From positions 1 through 5,013 of the forward strand of contig JAJPZF010000183.1 in the NCBI GenBank assembly GCA_021204545.1: 5,013 nt of DNA. The letters run 5' to 3'. Below, in pieces: positions 1-5,013 of this stretch. Under the pieces are notes generated by a model. It did not search any database. It was not told where the DNA came from and saw nothing but the letters and a program-made list of their open reading frames with translations. Made by a program: the position numbers and the translations under genes. How positions within the stretch are numbered: the stretch's first letter is position 1; every line of letters starts with the position of its first letter. This DNA comes from Prevotellaceae bacterium. GTDB lineage: Bacteria > Bacteroidota > Bacteroidia > Bacteroidales > Bacteroidaceae.

Positions 1-146
1 CGCCGAACGGTGTGGTGTGCCTTAAGGGAGGGGACTTGCAGGCTGAGACGAGACCCCTCGGACAGGCGGCGGAGGTGATGGCGGTGAGCGACTACTTCGA
101 AGAAGAGTACTTCAAGGGAAAGCAGATTGTATACGTATGCTTATGA
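1..146 (+). CDS. rsmG: RsmG, 16S rRNA (guanine-527-N7)-methyltransferase, C-terminal fragment
   Basis: Only the last 47 codons are present, in the frame whose codons begin at base 3, ending in TGA at 144-146; the 5' part lies outside the window. The peptide opens with PNGVVCLKGGDL, the late strand of RsmG/GidB proteins where 'LPNG..CLKGG' is characteristic of Bacteroidales versions. It continues through ETRPL to a closing DYFEEEYFKGKQIVYV segment, matching the family's usual 'DYF...FF.TKK.VYV' end. RsmG uses S-adenosylmethionine to methylate G527 of 16S rRNA in the 30S subunit; the cofactor-binding core is not visible here. The stop overlaps the next gene's start in an ATGA, so the two are probably translationally coupled. 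Assignment rests on recalled family sequence, not on a search. Confidence 0.85.
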   Translation, partial: PNGVVCLKGGDLQAETRPLGQAAEVMAVSDYFEEEYFKGKQIVYVCL

Positions 147-790
147 GGATTAATGTTAAGAGGCTCACGCTTAACCCCGTCGGCGTGAACTGCTACATTG
201 TGAGTGACCCGAAGGGGGCGGGTGTCATTATCGACCCGGGAGCGTGCTCCGAGGAGGAGTTCTCCCATATCAGGCGTTACGTCGAAGGGGAGGGCATCGC
301 GCTAAGCCACGCCTTGCTGACGCACGCGCACTTCGACCACGTCTTCGGGCTTGACCTGGTCTACGAGACGTACGGGCTACGTGCGGAGTGCCACGCCCTT
401 GAGGTGCAGGTCTACAACGGCAACCCTGACCTCGCCCTTGAGCTTTGCGGCACACGGCTGCCGCTACCTAAGGTGGGGCTCGACTGCACCCTTACGGATG
501 GGCAGGAGATCGCCTGCGGTGAGCTTAGGCTCAGGGTGATACACACCCCCGGACACACGCCTGGGGGAGTGTGCTTCTACTCTGATGGTGAGGGGGTGTT
601 GTTCTCAGGCGACACGCTTTTCCAAGGCAGCCTTGGGCGGACGGACGTGCCCTTGGGCAGTTGGAGGCAAGAGATACGGAGCGTCAGGGAGAAGCTCCTT
701 TGTCTTCCCGATGAGACCGTAGTGTACCCCGGTCACGGCCCAAGCACGGAGATTGGGTACGAGAGGTTATATAACCCTTACCTCAGGTGA
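143..790 (+). CDS. Metallo-beta-lactamase-fold hydrolase, glyoxalase II-like (YcbL type)
   Basis: A 215-residue protein of the short glyoxalase II-like branch of the metallo-beta-lactamase superfamily, probably a cytoplasmic thioester or related hydrolase. All metal-binding motifs are visible: THAHFDH with H61, H63, D65 and H66; H138 in HTPGHTPGG; D157 in FSGDTLF; and H198 in YPGHGP. The N-terminal NPVGVNCYIVSD and IIDPG strands and the LGRTD loop are also typical. The length fits YcbL-type proteins, which lack the long C-terminal helical domain of classical glyoxalase II. ATG 143 is chosen because it overlaps the rsmG stop (ATGA) and gives the usual short N-terminus before the first strand; an in-frame ATG at 137 would add two residues. 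Known relatives hydrolyse S-lactoylglutathione in some species. Bacteroidales generally do not rely on glutathione, so the substrate here is open. No signal peptide is seen. Confidence 0.9.
   Translation: MRINVKRLTLNPVGVNCYIVSDPKGAGVIIDPGACSEEEFSHIRRYVEGEGIALSHALLTHAHFDHVFGLDLVYETYGLRAECHALEVQVYNGNPDLALELCGTRLPLPKVGLDCTLTDGQEIACGELRLRVIHTPGHTPGGVCFYSDGEGVLFSGDTLFQGSLGRTDVPLGSWRQEIRSVREKLLCLPDETVVYPGHGPSTEIGYERLYNPYLR
785..790 (+). promoter_or_regulatory. Shine-Dalgarno-like AGGTGA before yjbQ
   Basis: AGGTGA ends 4 nt before ATG 795 and includes the stop codon of the upstream hydrolase gene. It supports ATG 795 over the in-frame ATG at 753, which would lie inside the hydrolase gene. Shine-Dalgarno sites count for less in Bacteroidetes than in most bacteria, so this is supporting evidence only. 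Confidence 0.45.
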
Positions 791-794
791 CTGT

Positions 795-1238
795 ATGTGG
801 CAGCAAGTGGAGTTCGTGCTGAAGGCAAGAAGGCGAGGCTTCCACCTCGTGACGAGTGAGGTGCTTAGCCACCTGCCCCCACTGCCACGCACGGGCTTGC
901 TGCACCTATTCCTTAAGCACACGTCTGCGGCTCTAACCATCAACGAGAACGCGGACCCCGACGTTCGCGCCGATATGGAGAGCATCTTCAACCGCCTCGT
1001 CAAGGAGCGCGAGCCCTTCTACCAGCACACGCTCGAAGGGGACGACGACATGCCGGCGCACGCAAAGAGCAGTCTCCTCGGCCCCTCACTATGCATCCCC
1101 ATCACCAACAGCCGTCTCAACCTCGGCACGTGGCAGGGCATCTACCTCTGCGAGTTCCGTGACTATGGCGGAAGCCGCCGCCTCGTCGCCACCATCGCCG
1201 GGGAATCACCGAACACCGCCCTTTCTGCAACAAGCTAA
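795..1238 (+). CDS. yjbQ: YjbQ/UPF0047 family protein (secondary thiamine-phosphate synthase enzyme family)
   Basis: A 147-residue cytoplasmic protein spanning the whole UPF0047 family. Visible hallmarks are the N-terminal RGFHLVT (residues 14-20), HTSAALTINENADPDV (42-57), the acidic and histidine segment EGDDDMPAHAKSSLLG (81-96), and the C-terminal NLGTWQGIYLCEFRD (109-123) ending in the GTWQ signature. Conserved H42, H78 and H89 probably line the small ligand- or metal-binding pocket known from family structures. Escherichia coli YjbQ showed weak thiamine-phosphate synthase activity when overexpressed; the physiological role is not settled, so that name should not be read as proof of a thiamine pathway here. 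The start at 795 gives the usual MW-initial N-terminus; a start at 753 would overlap the previous gene by 38 bp. The 4-nt gap to the hydrolase stop indicates co-transcription. The last residues (GESPNTALSATS) run slightly past the usual family end. Confidence 0.93.
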   Translation: MWQQVEFVLKARRRGFHLVTSEVLSHLPPLPRTGLLHLFLKHTSAALTINENADPDVRADMESIFNRLVKEREPFYQHTLEGDDDMPAHAKSSLLGPSLCIPITNSRLNLGTWQGIYLCEFRDYGGSRRLVATIAGESPNTALSATS

Positions 1239-1346
1239 CGGCAACGTTCTTTCGTACATAATTCTCCCGTCGCCCGCGCCTCCCTGTCAGGTTTGCCTCT
1301 CTAAAAGTTTAAGATTAAAAGAAAAGACGTGGGGGTCTATACTCTC

Positions 1347-1394
1347 GCTTATCCCACAATCAGGCTCTCGCATCGCCCATACACAAGGATAAGC
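1347..1394. repeat. Inverted repeat GCTTATCC / GGATAAGC
   Basis: The arms at 1347-1354 and 1387-1394 are perfect 8-bp reverse complements separated by 32 bases. The heptamer CTCTCGC occurs at 1342-1348 and again inside the loop at 1365-1371. The arms could form the base of an RNA stem on either strand. No T-run follows on either side, so a simple terminator is unlikely. Confidence 0.45.
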
Positions 1395-1397
1395 AAA

Positions 1398-1411
1398 GCA
1401 AGTCAGCTTGC
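1398..1411. repeat. Small hairpin GCAAG-tcag-CTTGC
   Basis: This is a perfect 5-bp stem with a 4-base loop, lying four bases beyond the 1347-1394 inverted repeat. It is weak alone but adds to the run of potential stems in the spacer. Confidence 0.3.
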
Positions 1412-1516
1412 GCCCTAAGAATATTATACGCCACACCTCCGAGCCTCACGGCTGCGACAGGCAGGATATAATACACACAACGCAGAAGTTTCGTTGCCGT
1501 GCCTTCTTGTGTATCG

Positions 1517-1535
1517 TCAAACTTGCGAGGTTTGA
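1517..1535. repeat. Hairpin TCAAAC-(7)-GTTTGA
   Basis: This is a perfect 6-bp stem with a 7-base loop (ttgcgag), extendable by one G-T pair at 1516/1536. A 5-bp ACGTT/AACGT stem follows at 1548-1561. Neither has a following T-run, and their function is unknown. Confidence 0.35.
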
Positions 1536-1670
1536 TTGTGGAAGACAACGTTCGTAAACGTCCTTTACCAATAAAACAACCCTCCAGCCCACGCCTGTGC
1601 CTGCCATGGGTCGGGGCAAAGTGATGAATAATTAAGCTAAGCACAAGCTCTCCCGCACAAAACTCGGCGC

Positions 1671-1746
1671 AGCCCTAAGCGAATGGCCACCGCGGCTTGG
1701 CTCGATTGGCTCACGCCTCAGGGTGGCCACAATAAAGCTTAGGGCT
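1671..1746 (-). terminator. Large nested inverted repeat abutting the glycosidase stop; probable 3'-end structure
   Basis: The outer arms AGCCCTAAGC (1671-1680) and GCTTAGGGCT (1737-1746) are perfect 10-bp reverse complements. The inner arms TGGCCACC (1684-1691) and GGTGGCCA (1722-1729) are perfect over 8 bp. An asymmetric internal loop (3 against 7 bases) separates the two stems, and a 30-base apical region carries TTGGCTC twice. The outer arm touches the glycosidase stop codon (complement 1747-1749). On the - strand the structure is followed about 7 nt later by a short TTTT. That tract is weaker than in a textbook terminator, so it could instead be an mRNA-stabilising 3' stem or serve both convergent transcripts. 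Confidence 0.55.
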
Positions 1747-4602
1747 TCAAGGCAAATCGTCCAAGGCTTCCTGGAGGCGGCCTTGGGCTTTCTGGATAAG
1801 GTCTGGGGTGCCGCTGCCGTTGTTCACGTACTCCACCACCATGTCGGCGTAGTCAATCGCCTCGCGCAAGGGGGTTGTCTTGTCGGGGATCTCCTTCGAC
1901 GAGGCGAGAAGCGGCAGCAATTCCGCCAAATCCTCAGGCTCGGCCAGACCCGACGGGCGCATCGTGTTCAGCGACATATTGAGGGCGGAGGCTGCGGCGC
2001 TGATGTTTTCCCGGCTAAGCCGCTTGAGAGGCTGACGGGAGACCTGCTCCGCTGTGTCGAGCTGTGCGAGAAGTCTGGCGTAACCATAGGGAGCCCACGC
2101 ATCTTTCTCGGAGGCTCGCTCCCGCGCCAGCGAGAGAGTCTGCTGCAAGCCCGCCATTTCCGAGCGTTTCGACGTCTTCCTCGCCGCATTCTCCCCGACG
2201 TTGAGGCGCAGATAGTGCGTGCAGCGGCCCGTGACGTAGTAGTCCGGCACGAAACTCTTCCCGTCCAGCACCATATTATATAAAGGCCCGCCCGTGCCGT
2301 CGTCCGACATCGGCCCAGCGAGCCTAAGGTCGCTGAGGTCAGCCTTAAGGTTAAACTCCGCGTCCTGCCACGTGTGGATGTCAGGGCTTGACATCGCGAG
2401 CGGACCGTACATGAGAACGCCCGCCCACATCGGGGGAAACGGCGTGCGCGTCTCGTTCTTCCCCGTGGCCGCCAAGTCCATCTTGTCAGGACCGTAGGAG
2501 ATATACGCCACGAACGGCATCTCCACCTCCACAACATCGCCGCTCCGCCACCGGCGCTTAGGGATCTCGAAGTAGCTCGAAGGGCGCACGTCTCCAGAAC
2601 CCAGACGTTTCCCGTTAAGCGTCACGGAAAATCCCCGCGTAGCCCAGCCCGGCACTCGAAGCTTCAGGGCAAACTCGCCCTCGCCGCCGAACTCTATGCG
2701 GCTTTTCTCCGCGGGCCACTGGCAAGTCTGCGTGACCGTCATCCCCCGCCACTGGGCTTCAGTGGGCAGATACAGGCAGACCCAGAGGCACGTGTCGTTG
2801 GCGAAGTAGGCCGCCTCCTGGTATTTCACGTGGTTCTCAACGCCCGTTCCGCCGCAGCAGCTCGACTGCGGGGTCTCGTTGCCGAAGGGTTTCTCAGCGT
2901 CCAGCCCGACCGCATACTGATAAGTCACGGCCCACTCCGACGGACTCAGCGAGCCGACGATCTGATTGCTGAGCACGCGCTCGTAATAGTCCATGAGCGC
3001 GGCGTCGTCGGGCGTGAAACAATTCAGCTCCTTCGTGAGCTTCGCCAGGTTATATGCGCAGCATGTCTCGTTTATCTCGGGGTTCGGGTACATGTCCCTA
3101 TGGCGGTCGCTCATGATGTTAGTGTTCATGCTCAGCATCTGGCTGTAAGGCTGGCGGAACATCTCGCCGTTGCCCACACTGCCCATGGCGTAGACGTAGC
3201 GCCCCTGGACAAGATCCCAGAAGTTGCGGGCGATCCGGTAATAAGACCCGAGTCCGCTCGCGCGGTAGTTGCGCAACGCGCCCGTCACCATAGGGATGTG
3301 CTGGTTAGCGTGGCGGGTCCTTATCTCGTCCACGTTGCTTTCGAGCGGAGAGAAGAAGGCCGGGGCGTCGAAGTAAGAGGCTGCCTCCAGAAGCCTCGAG
3401 CTTTCGGTGGAATCGCCCACCATCCCCGCCAGCCGGGCCAAGGATTCCTCCATTCCTCCCACCTCGCCCGCGATGTACATGTTCCACATCTCGTAGCGGT
3501 TGCCGGGCGTTGCCTGCCTCTGCTCACGGGTTCCGTCCGTTTTCACATAGGTGCGGTAGTGCAGACGGTTCCACACCCAGAGGCCCATGTCCTTGGCCGT
3601 GAGCAGCGCAGTCTGGGCAATCTGCTCGTCGTCCACGTTCTCTGCGATGTCAATCAGCCCGGCCAGCTGCTTGTGTATCGTGTAATAGGGCGCCCACACC
3701 CAGTCCTCGTTGTTGTAAGCCCTGTACATCTCCACCAGCACAGCGTGCTGCGCGGGGATGGCGTTCAGGTAACCGTAGCCGTACCGCTGCCAATCTTTTT
3801 TATACTCATCGAAGTCCTGCCACGTGCCCCCCAGCCCGCGCAGCTCCTGCTCGGGGGCAAGGTCGCGCGCCTCCCAGAAGCGCCCGAGCGAATCGCACCA
3901 GACGAAGGTTCTTTTCTGGCACTCTCGGAGCTGGAGGACAATGGTGCGTATGCGCTCTCGCAGGCTGTCGCGCAGCGTCTCGTCGGTCTCTCCGGCCAGG
4001 GCGAAGGCAAGCGCGGACATGTAATGCCCCGTGCCGTGGCCCTTGAGCTTGGTGGTCGGGCTGTCCCACCCGTCGCTTTCGGTGTATCCGTCGGTGGGAA
4101 GCCCGTAGGTGTCACGATAATTATACAATTGTTGTGAGAGGTCGAGCGAGAGAAGCAGGCTCACGTCGCGGTCGCGGTTGGAGGTGAGGCGGTTCCGTCC
4201 CGTGAGCCTCACGTCTCTGAGCGGCAGCGGCTCGGCCACGACCTTGGGCTCGTCAGCCTCTTCCCCGTTGGTCACACGCACATAGGCCGTGAGGGGGAAG
4301 CCCTGGTCCGTGGTGTTGTCGCCGATTATGTAGCCGCTCACGGTGTACTCGCTGCCTGCCGGCAGCCGGCACTCCTCGAGCTCCGTGGCCTGGGCCGAGT
4401 TCGTCCAGCGCGTTTGCCGCCACTCTTGCGTGTTGTCGCTGTACGTCACCATCACCTGCCAAGGCAGACGGGGCGCGGAGCCCTCGGGGCAGAGCACGGC
4501 GACCGGCTCCGTCGACTTGATGCGCCTCTGCTTCGCTCCCAGGCCCAGCGGGGCGCAGAGCGCAAGGCAGAGAAGAAGAATTCTCGTTCCTTTGTCTTTC
4601 AT
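1747..4602 (-). CDS. Exported GH127/GH146-type (DUF1680) beta-L-arabinofuranosidase-like glycoside hydrolase
   Basis: The product has 951 residues with a signal peptide (about 1-23: basic MKDKGTR, then a Leu/Ala/Cys core, cut probably after GLGA). An Ig-like domain of the Big_4 kind (about 31-110) follows, then the DUF1680 catalytic barrel (about 125-600). The catalytic region shows PLPLRDVRL, LKGHGTGHYMSALAFA (H189, H193), GNGEMF (E480, candidate acid/base), NETCCAYNLAKL (E512, C514) and SSCCGGTGVENH (C582, C583). By analogy with Bifidobacterium HypBA1, E512, C514, C582 and C583 would bind zinc and C582 would be the nucleophile. Beta-rich regions follow (about 620-698, and about 720-802, resembling DUF4986), then two helical FIVAR-like segments (about 816-885 and 908-951). 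The start at 4602 is preferred over the in-frame ATG at 4626 because it gives a compact signal peptide. The enzyme probably removes beta-L-arabinofuranose from plant or host-diet glycans; exact linkage and GH127 versus GH146 are unresolved. No SusC/SusD genes adjoin it, and it appears monocistronic. Confidence 0.88.
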   Translation of the reverse strand: MKDKGTRILLLCLALCAPLGLGAKQRRIKSTEPVAVLCPEGSAPRLPWQVMVTYSDNTQEWRQTRWTNSAQATELEECRLPAGSEYTVSGYIIGDNTTDQGFPLTAYVRVTNGEEADEPKVVAEPLPLRDVRLTGRNRLTSNRDRDVSLLLSLDLSQQLYNYRDTYGLPTDGYTESDGWDSPTTKLKGHGTGHYMSALAFALAGETDETLRDSLRERIRTIVLQLRECQKRTFVWCDSLGRFWEARDLAPEQELRGLGGTWQDFDEYKKDWQRYGYGYLNAIPAQHAVLVEMYRAYNNEDWVWAPYYTIHKQLAGLIDIAENVDDEQIAQTALLTAKDMGLWVWNRLHYRTYVKTDGTREQRQATPGNRYEMWNMYIAGEVGGMEESLARLAGMVGDSTESSRLLEAASYFDAPAFFSPLESNVDEIRTRHANQHIPMVTGALRNYRASGLGSYYRIARNFWDLVQGRYVYAMGSVGNGEMFRQPYSQMLSMNTNIMSDRHRDMYPNPEINETCCAYNLAKLTKELNCFTPDDAALMDYYERVLSNQIVGSLSPSEWAVTYQYAVGLDAEKPFGNETPQSSCCGGTGVENHVKYQEAAYFANDTCLWVCLYLPTEAQWRGMTVTQTCQWPAEKSRIEFGGEGEFALKLRVPGWATRGFSVTLNGKRLGSGDVRPSSYFEIPKRRWRSGDVVEVEMPFVAYISYGPDKMDLAATGKNETRTPFPPMWAGVLMYGPLAMSSPDIHTWQDAEFNLKADLSDLRLAGPMSDDGTGGPLYNMVLDGKSFVPDYYVTGRCTHYLRLNVGENAARKTSKRSEMAGLQQTLSLARERASEKDAWAPYGYARLLAQLDTAEQVSRQPLKRLSRENISAAASALNMSLNTMRPSGLAEPEDLAELLPLLASSKEIPDKTTPLREAIDYADMVVEYVNNGSGTPDLIQKAQGRLQEALDDLP

Positions 4603-4660
4603 TTGGCTTAGCCTGACAAATACCATCGGGCTCGCCGCCTTTCCGGCTCGCTCCTTGGGG

Positions 4661-4668
4661 CAAAGTTA
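4661..4668 (-). promoter_or_regulatory. Bacteroidetes -7 element for the glycosidase gene
   Basis: On the - strand these bases read TAACTTTG, matching TAnnTTTG. Transcription would start roughly 6-8 nt downstream, near 4654, leaving about 50 nt before ATG 4602. No clear TTG-type -33 element is seen at the right spacing, so the promoter may be weak or activator-dependent. Confidence 0.55.
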
Positions 4669-4703
4669 GGCTTTTCACGCCCATTTCGGCCGCGTCCGGG
4701 CAG

Positions 4704-4720
4704 TGTTTTCGGCGAAAACA
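4704..4720. promoter_or_regulatory. Perfect 17-bp palindrome, candidate operator in the divergent promoter region
   Basis: TGTTTTCG (4704-4711), one central G, then CGAAAACA (4713-4720) form a perfect 8-1-8 inverted repeat. Weaker flanking arms ATTTCG (4683-4688) and CGAAAT (4725-4730) enclose it. It lies upstream of both divergent -7 elements, about 36 bp from the glycosidase element and 54 bp from the HU element, a suitable place for a dimeric regulator. No regulator gene is in the window, so the binding protein is unknown. Confidence 0.45.
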
Positions 4721-4749
4721 GGCGCGAAATCATTTTTTTCCTATAGATG

Positions 4750-4782
4750 TTTGGCGGTTATCTCAATTAATGCATACCTTTG
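4750..4782 (+). promoter_or_regulatory. Bacteroidetes promoter for the HU gene
   Basis: The -7 element TACCTTTG (4775-4782) matches TAnnTTTG exactly. A TTTG at 4750-4753 sits 21 bp upstream and fits the -33 element. A T7 tract and A/T-rich DNA (about 4726-4750) just upstream could act as an UP-like element, in keeping with strong expression of HU. The predicted start, near 4789, leaves a leader of about 40 nt. Confidence 0.75.
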
Positions 4783-4787
4783 CGCCG

Positions 4788-4800
4788 TTAACAATGTTAA
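4788..4800. repeat. Palindrome TTAACA-a-TGTTAA at the predicted HU transcription start
   Basis: This is a perfect 6-1-6 inverted repeat that begins where HU transcription is predicted to start. It could be a binding site that blocks initiation, or a weak 5'-UTR hairpin. Its A/T-rich content makes a chance occurrence possible. Confidence 0.35.
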
Positions 4801-4827
4801 ATCTCTCTATAACAAAAGCGTTAATCA

Positions 4828-5013
4828 ATGAACAAGACAGAACTCATCGCTAAGGCTGCCGAGAGCGCAGGGCTTAGCAAAGTGGACACGAAGGCAGCCA
4901 TCGAGGCAGCTGTAGCTTGCGTCAAGGAAGCTTTGGCAAACGGCGAGAAGGTGCAGATCCCCGGCGTCATCACGCTGACAGTAGCCTCCCGCCCCGAGCG
5001 CACAGGCAAGAAT
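4828..5013 (+). CDS. HU/IHF-family DNA-binding protein, N-terminal 62 residues (cut by window end)
   Basis: The peptide begins MNKTELIAKAAESAGLSKVD and continues with the helix segment AAIEAAVACVKEALANGEKV, the standard HU dimerisation half. It then enters the beta region leading to the DNA-gripping arm (IPGVITLTVASRPERTGKN); about 30 residues should lie beyond the window. HU binds and bends DNA as a dimer and compacts the nucleoid. R55, R58, G60 and N62 of the R..RTG.N arm motif are kept. The usual GFGTF at 46-50 is GVITL here, and the common arginine at 53 is alanine. It therefore looks like a divergent HU paralogue, probably one of several in the genome. ATG 4828 gives the canonical MNK start, about 40 nt below a good promoter. 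Confidence 0.88.
   Translation, partial: MNKTELIAKAAESAGLSKVDTKAAIEAAVACVKEALANGEKVQIPGVITLTVASRPERTGKN

Larger units (their letters stand above)
1239..1670. other. Non-coding convergent spacer with small inverted repeats; possible dispersed element
   Basis: Between two convergent genes, this stretch has no open frame with recognisable protein character on either strand and is richer in A+T than its surroundings. Its largest frame (complement 1360-1644) matches no family I know and has no TAnnTTTG promoter. The stretch does contain several short inverted repeats, listed separately. Read on the - strand, it gives the strings LCLSLCMGDARA and, after a stop and in the same frame, LWDKREYRPPRLFF. 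These remind me of short hypothetical proteins annotated many times in Bacteroidales genomes, which would suggest a dispersed repeat or a structured RNA rather than a gene. That is recollection, not a search result. No obvious rho-independent terminator follows yjbQ. Confidence 0.4.

Noticed and set aside
753..794. Upstream ATG start for yjbQ
   Set aside because: It would add 14 residues encoded inside the hydrolase gene. The family starts at the MW.. methionine, which has AGGTGA just before it.
1360..1644. 94-codon open frame on the - strand as a gene
   Set aside because: It has no promoter of the TAnnTTTG type, no known domain and an atypical composition, and it contains the spacer's inverted repeats. 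It is better treated as part of a possible repeat or RNA element.
1239..1746. tRNA, riboswitch, CRISPR array or insertion-sequence ends in the spacer
   Set aside because: No cloverleaf arms, no regularly spaced direct repeats and no transposase fragments or terminal repeats with target duplications were visible by eye.
1723..2283. 186-codon open frame on the + strand
   Set aside because: It is antisense to the glycosidase C-terminus and to its 3' stem structure, with no family resemblance and no promoter.
2830..4137. 435-codon open frame on the + strand
   Set aside because: It lies wholly inside the - strand glycosidase gene, antisense to well-conserved catalytic motifs. Its translation is rich in Val/His/Arg with no recognisable domain: a shadow of GC-rich codon use.
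4531..4602. Lipoprotein signal (lipobox) in the glycosidase
   Set aside because: The cysteines in the hydrophobic core are preceded by Leu, not by the Gly/Ala/Ser a lipobox needs. An ordinary type I signal peptide ending in GLGA fits better.
4704..4739. Rho-independent terminator formed by the palindrome and the T7 tract at 4733-4739
   Set aside because: The stem is A/T-rich with almost no loop, the T-run begins 12 nt after it, and no + strand gene lies upstream. An operator plus an A/T-rich promoter element explains it better.

Overview
The window looks like chromosomal DNA of a GC-rich member of the Bacteroidales (Bacteroidetes). Three things point there: two upstream elements of the TAnnTTTG type, which is the -7 box of Bacteroidetes sigma-ABfr promoters; the RsmG tail and HU head, which read like Bacteroidales versions; and a secreted DUF1680 glycosidase of the kind these glycan degraders carry. 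No genus is claimed.

Left part (1-1238, + strand): a tight housekeeping cluster. It starts with the C-terminal 47 codons of rsmG (16S rRNA m7G methyltransferase). A metallo-beta-lactamase-fold hydrolase follows, with its start overlapping the rsmG stop (ATGA), and then a YjbQ/UPF0047 protein whose start lies 4 nt after the hydrolase stop. The spacing implies one transcript with translational coupling.

Middle (1239-1746): a 508-bp spacer between convergent genes with no convincing gene. It holds several inverted repeats, a stretch that may be a dispersed element, and a large nested inverted repeat that abuts the stop codon of the next gene and probably forms its 3' end.

Right part (1747-4602, - strand): a 951-residue exported GH127/GH146-type (DUF1680) beta-L-arabinofuranosidase-like enzyme. 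It has a signal peptide, an Ig-like N-terminal domain, the Glu/Cys zinc-site motifs, beta-rich domains and a helical, FIVAR-like C-terminus. Its likely role is trimming arabinose-containing glycans at the cell surface or in the periplasm. No SusC/SusD, regulator or other glycosidase is visible beside it.

Right edge (4603-5013): a 225-bp divergent promoter region with a Bacteroidetes promoter in each direction and two perfect palindromes. It is followed by the first 62 codons of an HU-family DNA-binding protein on the + strand, cut by the window end. This HU lacks the usual GFGTF motif.

Nothing here amounts to a clear new system. The most interesting items are the structured, possibly repetitive spacer, the palindromes in the divergent promoter region, and the divergent HU.
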